DNA of 64,000 nucleotides from Actinomycetota bacterium (GCA_005888335.1 VAWY01000124.1:1-64000); one strand, 5' to 3'. Shown: positions 25,631 to 34,438, counted from the first letter of the stretch. Notes: a model not told the origin generated them from the letters alone. Translations and numbers: made by a program.

Positions 25631-26737
25631 TCAGCCGGCGGCCGGGATCACGGCGGCGGCAGGCGCGCTCGCGCGCCCCTGCGCCGCCCGCGTGGCGAGC
25701 GCGCGCCCGAGCTCGCGCTCATGGTGGGCCGCGTCGCCGAACTGCTGCTCGCGCACGACGATGCGACGCAGGTAGCGGTGCGCGGGGTGCTCCTCGGTGA
25801 AGGCGACCCCGCCGAAGACCTGCAGGGCGCCGTGGGCGACCTCGCGGGCGGCGCGCGCCACGTAGGCCTTCGCCACGGCGGCCGTCTGGGCGGCCTCGGG
25901 CAGGTCGTCGTCGAGAGCGGCGGCGGCATAGAGGACGGTCGACCAGGCGCTGGCGTGCCGGACGTGCATGTCGGCCATGAGGTGGCGGAGCGCCTGGTAG
26001 CTCCCGATCGTGCGCCCGAACTGCCGGCGCTCGCCGGCGTAGCGGCGCGCGTCGTCGAGCAGCCGGCCCGCGGCGCCGATCGACTCGGCGGCCGCGAGCA
26101 GGGCGCCGGCGGTCGCGAGGCGGTCGAGGGCGACGCGCGCGGTCGGGCCGGTGATGGCGGCCACCACCTCGGCGCCGCTGAAGTCGACGGCGCTCATCGG
26201 CACCGTGGCGTCGAGCGAGGGCTGCGCCGCCGTCTCGCAGCCCGGGGCGCCCGCGACGACGAAGGCGAGCGCGGGCTCACCCGCGGTGGACGCCACGACG
26301 GCCAGGCGGTCGACGCCGTCCGCGTGCTCGACGGCGACCTTGTGCCCGCTGACGGCGTCATCGGCGAGACTCGTGCGCGCCCCGGCCACCGACCACCCGC
26401 GCCCGGGCTCGAGGAGCGCGACCGAGATGCGCTCCTCGTCGCCGGCGAGGTCGCCGGCGACGGGCTCGAGCGCGAAGCGCACGGCGGCGCTGCCCAGATA
26501 CGGCACGGAGGCGAGGTGCGCGCCGAGCGCGCGCGCCGCCAGGCAGAGCTCCACGGCGCCGAGTCCGTCCTCGGCGTCGACCATGAGCGCGCCGAAGGCG
26601 GCCAGGCGCTCCCAGAGCCGCTCGCGCTCCGCGGGGGTCGCGCCGGCGGCGGCGTCCGGGCCGACCCACTCGCGCGCGAGCAGCGTGTCGATCGACTCGC
26701 TCAGCCAGGTCTGCTCGTCGGTGAGCTCGAGGTCCAT
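25631..26737 (-). CDS. Acyl-CoA dehydrogenase, second subunit of an adjacent pair
   Basis: A 368-residue ACAD-fold protein. Conserved parts are the FAD-contact ERRQFGRTIGSYQALRHLMADM and the C-terminal LQVFGGVAFTEEHPAHRYLRR. The N-terminal and middle domains are divergent, with no canonical catalytic-Glu context. In steroid degraders, adjacent ACAD genes of this kind encode alpha2beta2 enzymes (ChsE type) in which one subunit is degenerate. The start lies four bases from the stop of the partner gene 26742-27917. Probably desaturates a bulky acyl-CoA. Confidence 0.85.
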   Translation of the reverse strand: MDLELTDEQTWLSESIDTLLAREWVGPDAAAGATPAERERLWERLAAFGALMVDAEDGLGAVELCLAARALGAHLASVPYLGSAAVRFALEPVAGDLAGDEERISVALLEPGRGWSVAGARTSLADDAVSGHKVAVEHADGVDRLAVVASTAGEPALAFVVAGAPGCETAAQPSLDATVPMSAVDFSGAEVVAAITGPTARVALDRLATAGALLAAAESIGAAGRLLDDARRYAGERRQFGRTIGSYQALRHLMADMHVRHASAWSTVLYAAAALDDDLPEAAQTAAVAKAYVARAAREVAHGALQVFGGVAFTEEHPAHRYLRRIVVREQQFGDAAHHERELGRALATRAAQGRASAPAAAVIPAAG

Positions 26738-26741
26738 GTCG

Positions 26742-27917
26742 TCACTCCTGGGGCAGCGCGAGGATGCGGTCGGCGATGATGTTGCGCTGGATCTGCTGCG
26801 TCCCGCCGTAGACGGTCGCCGCGCGCGAGTAGAGGTAGGTCTCGTGCCAGAAGTCGTCCTCCGCGCGGTCGTCCGGCGCGGCGTGCTGCAGGGTCGGCCC
26901 GAGCACCTCGAGCACGGTGCCCGCCAGCCGCTGCTCCGCCTCGGCCATCAGCAGCTTGACGCTCGAGCTCTCCGGTCCGACGGCGCCGCCGCTGAGGAAC
27001 TCGCCGACCGTGCGGTAGGCGTGGTGGCGCAGGACCTCGATCCCGATGAAGGCGCGCGCGAGCGCCGCCTGCGCCTGCGGATCGTCGAGCACAGCGCGGC
27101 CGTCGAGCTCGCGATCGGCGGCGGCGCGCAGCGCGCGGTCGAGCCACGTGCGCAGCTTGACCTGGCGCGGCAGGGCCGCGGTCCCCCGCTCGTGCCCGAG
27201 CGTGTACATCGCGATCTTCCAGCCGTCGCCGCGCTCGCCGAGGAGGTTCTCCTTGGGCACGACGACGTCGTCGAGGAACAGCTCGCAGAACTCGGCGTGG
27301 CCGGTGATCTGCGTCATCGGCCGCACCTCGACGCCGGGCGAGCGCATGTCCACGAGCAGCATGGAGATCCCGCGGTGCTTGGCGACGCCGCTGTCCGTGC
27401 GCGCCAGCACGCCGCACCAGCGCGCGAACTGCCCCCAGGAGACCCAGGTCTTCTGGCCGCTCAGGGCGAAGTGGTCGTCGTGCTCGACGGCGTGCGTCCG
27501 CAGCGAGGCGAGGTCCGACCCGGCCTCGGGCTCCGAGAAGCCCTGACACCAGATCTCGTCCGCTGACAGGATCGAGGGGATGTGGCGGGTGCGCTGCTCG
27601 TCGTTGCCGAAGCGCAGCAGCGAGGGCCCGAGGACGTCGAGCCCGACGACGTTGACGAACTCGGGCGCCCCGGCGGCGGCGAGCTCCTCGTCGACGATGA
27701 TCTGCTCGATCGCCGGGCGCCCCCCGCCGCCGAACTCGCGCGGCCACGCGCGCCCGACGTACCCGGCCGCGTGAGCGGCGGCCTGCCACGCGCGGAGGGC
27801 TTCGATCCGCTCGTCGAGCGAGCGCGGCAGCCCGGCCGGCATCAGCTGTTGCTTGGCGAGGAAGTCGCGGACCTCCTCCTGGAGAGCGCGCTGCTCGTCT
27901 GTTGGGCGAAGTTGCAT
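26742..27917 (-). CDS. Acyl-CoA dehydrogenase, first subunit of an adjacent pair
   Basis: A 391-residue FAD-dependent acyl-CoA dehydrogenase: FSEPEAGSDLASLRT, QKTWVSWGQFARW, ERGTAALPRQVKLR and the C-terminal YSRAATVYGGTQQIQRNIIADRILALP are typical of bacterial FadE-type enzymes from steroid or branched-acid clusters. The ATG at 27917 is used because the N-terminus MQLRPTDEQRALQEEVRDFL matches the family; the message seems leaderless, with the regulon operator one base upstream. First gene of the operon ACAD-ACAD-kinase. Confidence 0.88.
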   Translation of the reverse strand: MQLRPTDEQRALQEEVRDFLAKQQLMPAGLPRSLDERIEALRAWQAAAHAAGYVGRAWPREFGGGGRPAIEQIIVDEELAAAGAPEFVNVVGLDVLGPSLLRFGNDEQRTRHIPSILSADEIWCQGFSEPEAGSDLASLRTHAVEHDDHFALSGQKTWVSWGQFARWCGVLARTDSGVAKHRGISMLLVDMRSPGVEVRPMTQITGHAEFCELFLDDVVVPKENLLGERGDGWKIAMYTLGHERGTAALPRQVKLRTWLDRALRAAADRELDGRAVLDDPQAQAALARAFIGIEVLRHHAYRTVGEFLSGGAVGPESSSVKLLMAEAEQRLAGTVLEVLGPTLQHAAPDDRAEDDFWHETYLYSRAATVYGGTQQIQRNIIADRILALPQE

Positions 27918-27918
27918 C

Positions 27919-27933
27919 TGAACTGAGATCGTA
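27919..27933 (-). promoter_or_regulatory. Operator TGAACTGAGATCG and -10 of the ACAD-ACAD-kinase operon
   Basis: A TACGAT -10 box (27933-27928, minus strand) overlaps the operator (27919-27931), and the ATG follows directly. The operator's first ten bases are nearly identical to the copy before the ABC transporter operon. The -35 is weak. Confidence 0.5.
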
Positions 27934-27995
27934 TCAGGTACTCTGGCGGGCGCGGAAGTCACAATCGTTCGCGGCCCCGCTCGGAGCCATGCGTG

Positions 27996-28027
27996 TTGAC
28001 AGACCTGTACGTCATGAACTAACTTCA
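27996..28027 (+). promoter_or_regulatory. Promoter with consensus -35 and operator TGAACTAACTTCA
   Basis: TTGACA (27996-28001) is a perfect -35. The operator (28015-28027) contains TAACTT (28020-28025) at 18 bases as -10, so a bound repressor would cover the promoter. Drives the ligase-TetR-NTF2-DUF35-thiolase operon starting at 28110. Confidence 0.65.
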
Positions 28028-28109
28028 ACTCGATTGGATCATGCCGCCGTCAAGGGCTGAGCGGCGCCGCCCGATCTGAGTCACGATCATCGAAGAGGGA
28101 TGAACACCC

Positions 28110-29687
28110 ATGTCCACGTTGACCTACCAGCCTGAGGCCGAGCGCTACTACGCCGAGGGGTACTGGCGCTCGGGCGATCTCTGGAGCGACTTCGCCAAGC
28201 GTGCCGACGAGAACCCGGCGAAGATCGCCCTCGTCCTCGACGGCCGGCAGGTCACGTACGACGAGCTGCGCCGCGCGGCGGTCGGCGTGTCGGCGCGCCT
28301 CGCCGACGGCGGGGTGCAGCCGGGCGACGTTGTCGTCCTGCTCGGCCGCCACTCGATCGAGGCGGCCGTGGCGATGCTCGGGTGCCTGCACCGCGGCGTC
28401 GTGCTGGCGCCGCTTCCGCCGATGTTCGGCGTGGGCCAGCTGTCGGCGCTGATCGCGCAGACCCGCGCCACCGGCCTCATCGGCTTCGGTGGCGACAAGG
28501 AGATCGCCAAGTGCCATGAGGTCGCCGACCAGGTGCCGTTCGTCCTGGCGGTGCGGCCGGACCTGGTCGACGAGCTCGCCGCCGCGTCGCCCTCCGCCGA
28601 CCGGGTGGCGCGCCATGCCGACGACCTCGCCATGGTGCTGCACTCGTCGGGCACGACGTCGGCGCCCAAGGGCATCGCGCACTCGAGCAACACGCTGCGC
28701 TACGCGACCGAGGGCGTGTGCCGCCGCTGGGAGCTGACCGGCGAGGACGTCTATCTCGTCGTCTGCGAGTTCGGCTTCGTGGGCGGCCTTGTCTTCGGCT
28801 ACTTCCCGGTCCTGCTCAACGGCGCGACGGGGGTGCTCGTGAACCGCTGGAACGCCGAGGACGCGCTGCGTCTCGTCGAGGAGCATCGGTGCACCTACGT
28901 GCTGCTGATGCCGACGCACGCGGCCGATGTCCTGCAAGCCGCGCGGGAGACGAGCCGCGACCTGTCGTCGATGCGGGCCCTTGCCGCACCTGGCCTGACC
29001 CGCGAGCGCCGCTTGGCCATGAAGGAGGCCTTCGGGCTGCCGCCGCTGGCCGACTACGGCCTCTCCGAGGTGCCCGGCCACGCCGCCCACGGGCTCCGCG
29101 AGGCCGACGACAAGGTCGTGACGACGGAGGGCCGGCCGTACGACGGCACGGAGATCCGCATCTTCGACGAGGACGAGCAGCCGCTCGGGCCCGCCGAGAT
29201 CGGCTCCGTGGTCGTCAACGGGCCGAGCCGCTTCCTCGGCTTCCTCGGCAACGACGAGCTGACGCGCGAGTCGCTGACCGACTGGGGCGGCTATCGCACG
29301 GGCGACCTGGGCTACCTCGACGAGGACGGCCACCTCGTCTACGTCGGGCGCAGCAAGGACATCATCCGCCGCGGCGGCGTGACGGTCGTCCCGGCCGAGC
29401 TCGAGCCGGTGATCATGAAGCACCCCGCCGTGCATGAGGTCGCCGTCGTCCCGCTCCCCGACGACCGGCTCGGCGAGCGCGCATGCGCGGCGATCGTCCC
29501 TGAGCCCGGGGAGTCGGCGCCGACGCTCGAGGAGCTGCAGCAGTTCCTCGACGCCGAGGGCGTCGCGAAGTACACGTGGCCCGAGTCGGTCGAGGTCTTC
29601 GAGGACTTCCCGCGGACGCCGTCGCTGAAGGTGGTCAAGCGCGACCTTGTGCGCCAGATCGTCGAGCGCTCGGCGGTCGCGCGATGA
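28110..29687 (+). CDS. AMP-dependent acyl-CoA ligase (cyclohexanecarboxylate-CoA ligase-like)
   Basis: A 525-residue ANL ligase: P-loop LHSSGTTSAPKGIAHS, middle motif DYGLSEVPGHAA, hinge GYRTGDLGYLDEDGHLVYVGRSKDIIRRGG, described in part, and catalytic lysine in TPSLKVVKRDL. It activates a carboxylic acid to acyl-CoA at the pathway entry; the branch resembles ligases for cyclic and branched acids. First gene of a plus-strand operon in which each following gene overlaps its neighbour. The TetR regulator gene begins inside its stop (ATGA). Confidence 0.87.
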   Translation: MSTLTYQPEAERYYAEGYWRSGDLWSDFAKRADENPAKIALVLDGRQVTYDELRRAAVGVSARLADGGVQPGDVVVLLGRHSIEAAVAMLGCLHRGVVLAPLPPMFGVGQLSALIAQTRATGLIGFGGDKEIAKCHEVADQVPFVLAVRPDLVDELAAASPSADRVARHADDLAMVLHSSGTTSAPKGIAHSSNTLRYATEGVCRRWELTGEDVYLVVCEFGFVGGLVFGYFPVLLNGATGVLVNRWNAEDALRLVEEHRCTYVLLMPTHAADVLQAARETSRDLSSMRALAAPGLTRERRLAMKEAFGLPPLADYGLSEVPGHAAHGLREADDKVVTTEGRPYDGTEIRIFDEDEQPLGPAEIGSVVVNGPSRFLGFLGNDELTRESLTDWGGYRTGDLGYLDEDGHLVYVGRSKDIIRRGGVTVVPAELEPVIMKHPAVHEVAVVPLPDDRLGERACAAIVPEPGESAPTLEELQQFLDAEGVAKYTWPESVEVFEDFPRTPSLKVVKRDLVRQIVERSAVAR

Positions 29688-30310
29688 GCGGCACCAAGCG
29701 CACCGACATCCTGGAGGCGGCGATCGAGCGCTTCGGCCGCGACGGCTACGAGGAGACGAAGTGGGCGGACATCGCCGCCGACGTCGGGCTCGGGCCCACC
29801 GCGCTCTACCACTACTTCGAGTCCAAGCAGCACTGCCTCTACGTCATCCTCGACCAGGCGATCGACGACTTCCGCGCCCGCTTCGCGCTGATCACCGCGG
29901 ACGCGCCGAGCGCCCTGGACGGGCTCCTCGCGGTCCTGCACGACTGCTTCGACCTGTCCGAGCACGACGTGCTCCGCAACCGCGTCCTCGTCGCCGAGCA
30001 GGGGCTGCTGTCGAGCCGCCGGCCGTCACCGCGCGAGGAGGAGGCGCGCCGGGCGGCGCGCGACCGCACGCGCGACCTCGAGTTCGCCTGGGCGAGCTTC
30101 CTCGCGCGGGCCATGCGGGAGGGCGCCATTCACCACAACGACCCCCGGCTGCTCACGCGGGCCGTCCTCGGCCTCTACAACAGCATCTGGCACTGGTACC
30201 GGCCCAACGGCCACGTCGGCCTGGACCAGGTTCGCGCCTTCTTCATCGCGCGGGCGCTGGCCATGCTGGGGGTCGCTCCCGAGTCCTCTCGTCCGCGAAT
30301 GGCCGCATGA
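29684..30310 (+). CDS. TetR-family regulator 2, sister of regulator 1
   Basis: A 208-residue TetR protein. The helix-turn-helix (TKWADIAADVGLGPTALYHYF, about residues 25-45) has a recognition helix identical to regulator 1 in TALYHYFESK. The ligand domains are also collinear (EHDVLRNRVLVAEQ, then LLTRAVLGLYNSIWHWYRP). The two are clearly duplicates and likely bind the same palindrome. It sits within an operon it probably controls, ATGA-coupled to the ligase and to the next gene. Confidence 0.88.
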   Translation: MSGTKRTDILEAAIERFGRDGYEETKWADIAADVGLGPTALYHYFESKQHCLYVILDQAIDDFRARFALITADAPSALDGLLAVLHDCFDLSEHDVLRNRVLVAEQGLLSSRRPSPREEEARRAARDRTRDLEFAWASFLARAMREGAIHHNDPRLLTRAVLGLYNSIWHWYRPNGHVGLDQVRAFFIARALAMLGVAPESSRPRMAA

Positions 30311-30699
30311 GCTTCTTCGAGCGCTACTTCGAGGCCCTCGACGGGCCACAGCCGCACTCCTCGCTCGACCTCGTCGCCGACGGCGTCCACTTCTCGATCC
30401 AGTGGGCGGCCGGCACGGACGCCAAGAGCCGGCAGTTCGTGGGTGGGCGCGAGGAGCTGCGCGGCTTCATCGACGCGGGGGACACGACGGGCTGGGCGCA
30501 CCACATCCTGTGGAGCGGCGCCGCCGACGGAGTCGAGTTCGCGCTCGGCGAGACGCGCTGGGACGACACCGGCGAGCGCATCGGGACGTTCCTTGCCGTG
30601 GCGCAACTCGACGACCACGGCCGCATGACCCGCTACATGGTCGCCCGCAGCCCCGCGATCGCCTTCTCGCAGGAGACCGCCGATGCTCGAGCAGACTGA
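30307..30699 (+). CDS. Small NTF2/SnoaL-like protein, copy 1
   Basis: About 130 residues starting MSFFERYFEALDGPQPHSSLDLVADGVHF. The helix then curved sheet (EFALGETRWDDTG, then YMVARSPAIAF) suggests the NTF2/SnoaL fold. Two relatives are at 36698 and 37867. The ATG overlaps the TetR stop, and the C-terminus overlaps the DUF35 gene by 17 bases. No catalytic residues are clear. By size and context it may be a hydratase-, cyclase- or isomerase-like enzyme, or a partner such as LvaB; unproven. Confidence 0.7.
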   Translation: MSFFERYFEALDGPQPHSSLDLVADGVHFSIQWAAGTDAKSRQFVGGREELRGFIDAGDTTGWAHHILWSGAADGVEFALGETRWDDTGERIGTFLAVAQLDDHGRMTRYMVARSPAIAFSQETADARAD

Positions 30700-31120
30700 G
30701 TTCACGCCCGTCGCCGACGGGCTCATCGCGGGCACGGCGAGCCGCCCGGAGCTGATCGGCTCGGCTTGCGAGCGCTGCGGGACGGTGACGTTCCCGCGCC
30801 AGGCGTCGTGCCCGCGCTGCACGTCGACCGACGTCCGCGAGCGCCGCCTGGCGCGCCGGGGGACGCTCTGGACGTGGACGATCCAGTGCTTTGCGCCGAA
30901 GTCGCCGCCGTACGCCGGGGCCGCCGGCGACGAGTTCGAGCCCTACGGCGTCGGCTACGTCGAGCTCCCCGGCGAGGTCCGGGTCGAGGCCCGGCTCACC
31001 GAGGCCGATCCCGAGCGGCTGCAGATCGGCATGCCGATGGAGCTGACGCTCATACCGGCGCCGGGCGATCCGAGCCGCGTCACCTTCGCCTTCCGGCCGC
31101 TGGAGGAGGACGAGGCATGA
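30683..31120 (+). CDS. DUF35 zinc-ribbon/OB-fold protein
   Basis: A 145-residue acyl-CoA-associated OB-fold protein. The zinc ribbon comprises C29, C32, C43 and C46 (CERCG, CPRCTS), followed by an OB-fold beta barrel (TLWTWTIQCFAPKSPPY). DUF35 proteins form complexes with thiolase-like Ltp2 aldolases or with hydratases in steroid side-chain degradation. Here it overlaps the thiolase gene by four bases (ATGA), so a DUF35-thiolase complex is likely. Confidence 0.85.
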   Translation: MLEQTEFTPVADGLIAGTASRPELIGSACERCGTVTFPRQASCPRCTSTDVRERRLARRGTLWTWTIQCFAPKSPPYAGAAGDEFEPYGVGYVELPGEVRVEARLTEADPERLQIGMPMELTLIPAPGDPSRVTFAFRPLEEDEA

Positions 31121-32265
31121 CCACCGACGTGGCCGTCGCCGGCCTCGGGATCCACCCGTTCGGCCGGCACCCCGGCGTCTCGGGTCTCGAGATGGCCGCC
31201 GTCGCCGCCCGCCGCGCCCTCGCTGACGCGGGCATCGGCTGGGAGGACGTCGACTTCGCCGCCGGCGGGTCGGACGCCGCGGGCAACGCCGACACGTCGG
31301 TGTCGGTGCTGGGGCTGACGGGCCTGCCGTTCATCAACGTCAAGAACGGCTGCGCCACCGGCGGCTCGGCCCTGACGACGGCCCACGCGATGCTCTCGGC
31401 CGGCTCGGCCGAGGTCGCCCTCGTCGTCGGCTTCGACAAGCACCCGCCGGGCGCCTTCAACCCGCTGCCCGAGGAGTGGGGCATCGGCTCGTGGTACGGC
31501 GAGACCGGCCTCATGCTCACGACGCAGTTCTTCGCGATGAAGATCCAGCGCTACATGCGCGAGCACGGCATCAGCGAGTCGACGCTCGCCAAGATCGCCG
31601 CGAAGGCGTTCGAGAACGGGTCGCGCAACCCGAACGCCTGGCGCCGCACACCGCTCTCCGAGGACGAGGTCCTCGCCTCCAAGATGGTCAACCACCCGTT
31701 GCGCCAGTACATGTTCTGCTCGCCCGGGGAGGGCGCCGTCGCCCTCGTCCTCGCGCGCGGCGAGCGCGCCCGGCGGCTCGCCGGCAAGCCCGTCTTCCTG
31801 CGCTCGGTGGCCTTCCGGACGCGGCGCTTCGGCTCGTTCGAGGTCTTCAGTCCTTCGATCCCGGTCGAGTCGGCGCCCTCGCCGACGGCCGAGGCGGCCG
31901 CCGCCGCCTTCGAGCAGGCGGGCGTCGGCCCCGCGGACGTTCAAGTCGCGCAGCTGCAGGACACCGAGTCGGGGGCCGAGGTCATGCACCTCGCCGAGAC
32001 GGGCCTGTGCGAGCACGGCGAGCAGGAGTCGCTCGTCCAGAGCGGTGCGACGCGGATCGACGGCCGGCTGCCCGTGAACACCGACGGCGGCTGCCTGGCG
32101 TGCGGCGAGCCGATCGGGGCCTCGGGGCTCCGGCAGGTCCACGAGGTCGCCCTCCAGCTGCGCGGCGACGCCGGTGACCGCCAGGTCCCCGGGTCGCCGC
32201 GCGTCGGCTTCACGCAGGTCTACGGCGCCCCCGGCGTCAGCGCCTGCACCGTGCTCAGCGTCTGA
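31117..32265 (+). CDS. Thiolase-superfamily protein (Ltp2/SCP-x-like aldolase candidate)
   Basis: A 382-residue thiolase-fold enzyme. The nucleophilic cysteine is in KNGCATGGSAL (C79). The usual C-terminal HNxGG histidine motif is replaced by FTQVYGAPGV, with tyrosine in that place, as in Ltp2-type retro-aldolases that use tyrosines rather than Cys/His chemistry. It would cleave a C-C bond of a CoA-bound hydroxyacyl intermediate together with DUF35. Its last 46 bases overlap the convergent flavoprotein gene. Ordinary thiolysis cannot be excluded. Confidence 0.8.
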   Translation: MTTDVAVAGLGIHPFGRHPGVSGLEMAAVAARRALADAGIGWEDVDFAAGGSDAAGNADTSVSVLGLTGLPFINVKNGCATGGSALTTAHAMLSAGSAEVALVVGFDKHPPGAFNPLPEEWGIGSWYGETGLMLTTQFFAMKIQRYMREHGISESTLAKIAAKAFENGSRNPNAWRRTPLSEDEVLASKMVNHPLRQYMFCSPGEGAVALVLARGERARRLAGKPVFLRSVAFRTRRFGSFEVFSPSIPVESAPSPTAEAAAAAFEQAGVGPADVQVAQLQDTESGAEVMHLAETGLCEHGEQESLVQSGATRIDGRLPVNTDGGCLACGEPIGASGLRQVHEVALQLRGDAGDRQVPGSPRVGFTQVYGAPGVSACTVLSV

Positions 32266-33593
32266 CCGGCGAGCGCGGTCCTGGCCGCCTCGAGGCCGAA
32301 GGCGAGCGCCGTTGCGAGCCCTCCCGCGTAGGCCTGGTGGAAGACGCCGCCGGCGTCCGCGCCCGCCGCGAGGAGCCCCGGGACCGGCTCGCCACGGTCG
32401 TCGAGCACGCGCGCGCGCTCGTCGATGCGAAGGCCTCCGAAGGTGAAGGTGATCGCCGGGATGACCTCGATGACGTAGTAGGGAGGGGAGAGCAGAGGCG
32501 CGGCGTCGAGCTCGCGCGACGGCGAGAGCCGGCCCTCCGTGCACTGCCGGTTGAACTCGTGGAGCGCGTCGCGCGCCGCCGGGCCGGGATAGCCCCACTC
32601 CTCGGGGAGCGCCTCGAACTCGTCGATGTCCTCCGCGATCGCGGCGCGCGCGCCGCGGCGGTAGGCGAGGGCGAACTTGTCCAGCGGCTCGACGCCCTCG
32701 ACGTACGGGGCGAGCATCCACTCGTCGTGCACGCGCTGGTCGGTCACGAGGAGCGCCCGAGCCTCGGGCTGCTCGAGGACGCGCAGCGTGCTGAGGTGGT
32801 CACCGAGCGTCTCGTCGCAGAAGCGGCGGCCCTCGAGGTTCAGCAGCACGCCGTGCTCGCTGTGGTAGAAGGTCAGGTCGGTGAACTCGAGCGGGTTCCC
32901 GTACGCGACGCGCGACGGGATCAGATGGCCGTAGAAGCCGGCGCCGTCGCCCGTGAACGCGCTGCCGGCCTCGAGGCCGAGCCGCAGCCCGTCGCCGGTG
33001 CTGTGCGGGTTGGCCCGCAGCGGGATGTCGGCGGCGAGCGGATGGACGTGGCGAGCGCGCAGCTCCGCGTCGCCTCCGAAGCCCCCCGTGGCGAGCAGCG
33101 TCGTGCGTGCGCCGACCTCCCGTGTCCGCCCTGAGCGGTCGACGACCTCGGACCCCGTCACGCGCCCGCCGTCGACGAGCAGGCGCCGCGCCTCGGTGCC
33201 CACGAGGATCTCGCCGCGCTCGCGCACCAGGCGCTCGCAGGCCAGCAGGTAGTTGGCCAGGTCGGTCTCTCGCCCGCGGCCGTAGCCGAGGACCGTGACC
33301 GGATCCTTCACGTCGACGCCGAGCGACCCCACCCAGGCGATGCCTTGGTCGTAGGCCTCGACGACCCGGTCGGCGAGCGCGTGATCACCGTCGGGGTTGA
33401 CCTCGTGCATCACCTCCAGGGTCGGCGCCGTCCAGATGAACCCGGCGTACGCCGCCGAGCCCCCGATCGCCTCGCCCTTCTCCACGAGGACGACGGTGGC
33501 TCCATCGCGCGCGGCGCGGGCCGCGGCGCTCATCCCCGCCATCCCGCCGCCGAGGACGAGGAGGTCGACCTGTTCAGGTTCTGTGGGACTCAT
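32220..33593 (-). CDS. FAD-binding dehydrogenase (KstD/fumarate-reductase flavoprotein family)
   Basis: A 457-residue flavoprotein: LVLGGGMAGMSAAARAA (GxGxxG, residues 15-20), LATGGFGGDAELRARHV and C-terminal GADAGGVFHQAYAGGLATALAFG are typical of the fumarate reductase/3-ketosteroid-delta1-dehydrogenase family. It introduces or removes a C=C next to a carbonyl; the substrate is unknown. The start at 33593 is chosen over 33599 because GGAG then lies eight bases away. Overlaps the thiolase by 46 bases at its 3' end. Confidence 0.85.
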   Translation of the reverse strand: MSPTEPEQVDLLVLGGGMAGMSAAARAARDGATVVLVEKGEAIGGSAAYAGFIWTAPTLEVMHEVNPDGDHALADRVVEAYDQGIAWVGSLGVDVKDPVTVLGYGRGRETDLANYLLACERLVRERGEILVGTEARRLLVDGGRVTGSEVVDRSGRTREVGARTTLLATGGFGGDAELRARHVHPLAADIPLRANPHSTGDGLRLGLEAGSAFTGDGAGFYGHLIPSRVAYGNPLEFTDLTFYHSEHGVLLNLEGRRFCDETLGDHLSTLRVLEQPEARALLVTDQRVHDEWMLAPYVEGVEPLDKFALAYRRGARAAIAEDIDEFEALPEEWGYPGPAARDALHEFNRQCTEGRLSPSRELDAAPLLSPPYYVIEVIPAITFTFGGLRIDERARVLDDRGEPVPGLLAAGADAGGVFHQAYAGGLATALAFGLEAARTALAGQTLSTVQALTPGAP

Positions 33594-33613
33594 GCGCATC
33601 TCTCCGTGATTTA

Positions 33614-33665
33614 TGAAGTGAATTCAACTTGGGCGTATCGTAGGCGCCGCTCGCCGCGCGCGCAA
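33614..33665 (-). promoter_or_regulatory. Promoter and operator of the flavoprotein gene
   Basis: On the minus strand TTGCGC (33665-33660), 17 bases, TACGAT (33642-33637), then operator TGAAGTGAATTCA (33614-33626) just after the expected start. The operator is one base from the perfect palindrome. Confidence 0.6.
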
Positions 33666-33714
33666 GCCCCGCGCGCGCTCGAACGGCAAGGCGCTCGTGT
33701 ACGGTCCGCCTCCC

Positions 33715-34437
33715 ATGCCCGACCGCGCCGCCCTCGTCACCGGAGCCTCTCGGGGCATCGGCTATGCGCTGGCGGACACCCTCGGCGCTGAGGGCTACGG
33801 GCTTACCCTCGCCGCGCGCAAGCCGGACACGCTCGAGCAGGCCGCGTCGCAGCTGCAGGCCAAGGGCTACGACGTCGAGTTCGTCGCGGGCAGCATGGCC
33901 GACGAGGAGGCGATCCGCTCGGCGGTCGCCCGCCACCGCGAGCGCTTTGGCCGCCTCGATGTGCTCGTGAACAACGCCGGCGTCGGCATCGGCGCGCCGG
34001 TCGACGAGCACCAGACCAAGTACGTCGACATGCAGCTCGACGTCAACCTCCGCGCGATCGTCCTGTTCTACCGCGAGTGCACCGAGCTGCTCCGCGCCGC
34101 AGGCGCCGAGCACCGGAACGCGCTCGTGGTGAACCTGGCGTCCATGGCCGCCAAGGTGCCGTCGCCGTGGCTGTCGGTCTACTCGGCCGCCAAGGCCGGT
34201 GTCGCGGCCTACACCGTGGCCATGAACAAGGAGCTCAACAACGCCGGCGTGAAGTCCGTCGCCTTCTGCCCCGGCTTCGTGGACACCGACATGACCGACT
34301 ACGTGAAGGGCACGATCTCCGCCGAGGAGATGATCAGCACGAGCGACATCGCCGAGGCGCTGCGCTTCCTCCTCCGGCTCTCGCCCAACTGCGTCGTCCC
34401 CGAGATCATGTTCCACCGCCCGGGGGACGTGAGCTAG
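33715..34437 (+). CDS. Short-chain dehydrogenase/reductase
   Basis: A 240-residue classical SDR: TGASRGIGYALA (cofactor), NNAGVGIG, catalytic serine in NLASMAAKV and YSAAKAG. The C-terminus (CVVPEIMFHRPGD) resembles SDRs that act on ketoacyl groups. The chosen ATG has no strong Shine-Dalgarno (GGTCCGCCTCCC precedes it); the ATG six codons upstream is possible. It stands alone between the flavoprotein promoter and a strong hairpin. It adds a further oxidoreductase step. Confidence 0.83.
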   Translation: MPDRAALVTGASRGIGYALADTLGAEGYGLTLAARKPDTLEQAASQLQAKGYDVEFVAGSMADEEAIRSAVARHRERFGRLDVLVNNAGVGIGAPVDEHQTKYVDMQLDVNLRAIVLFYRECTELLRAAGAEHRNALVVNLASMAAKVPSPWLSVYSAAKAGVAAYTVAMNKELNNAGVKSVAFCPGFVDTDMTDYVKGTISAEEMISTSDIAEALRFLLRLSPNCVVPEIMFHRPGDVS

Positions 34438-34438
34438 A

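Noticed and set aside
30307..30699. Considered assigning the NTF2-like proteins as LvaB or as ketosteroid isomerase
   Set aside because: Size and context fit loosely, but no catalytic Asp/Tyr pattern or sequence match that I can vouch for.
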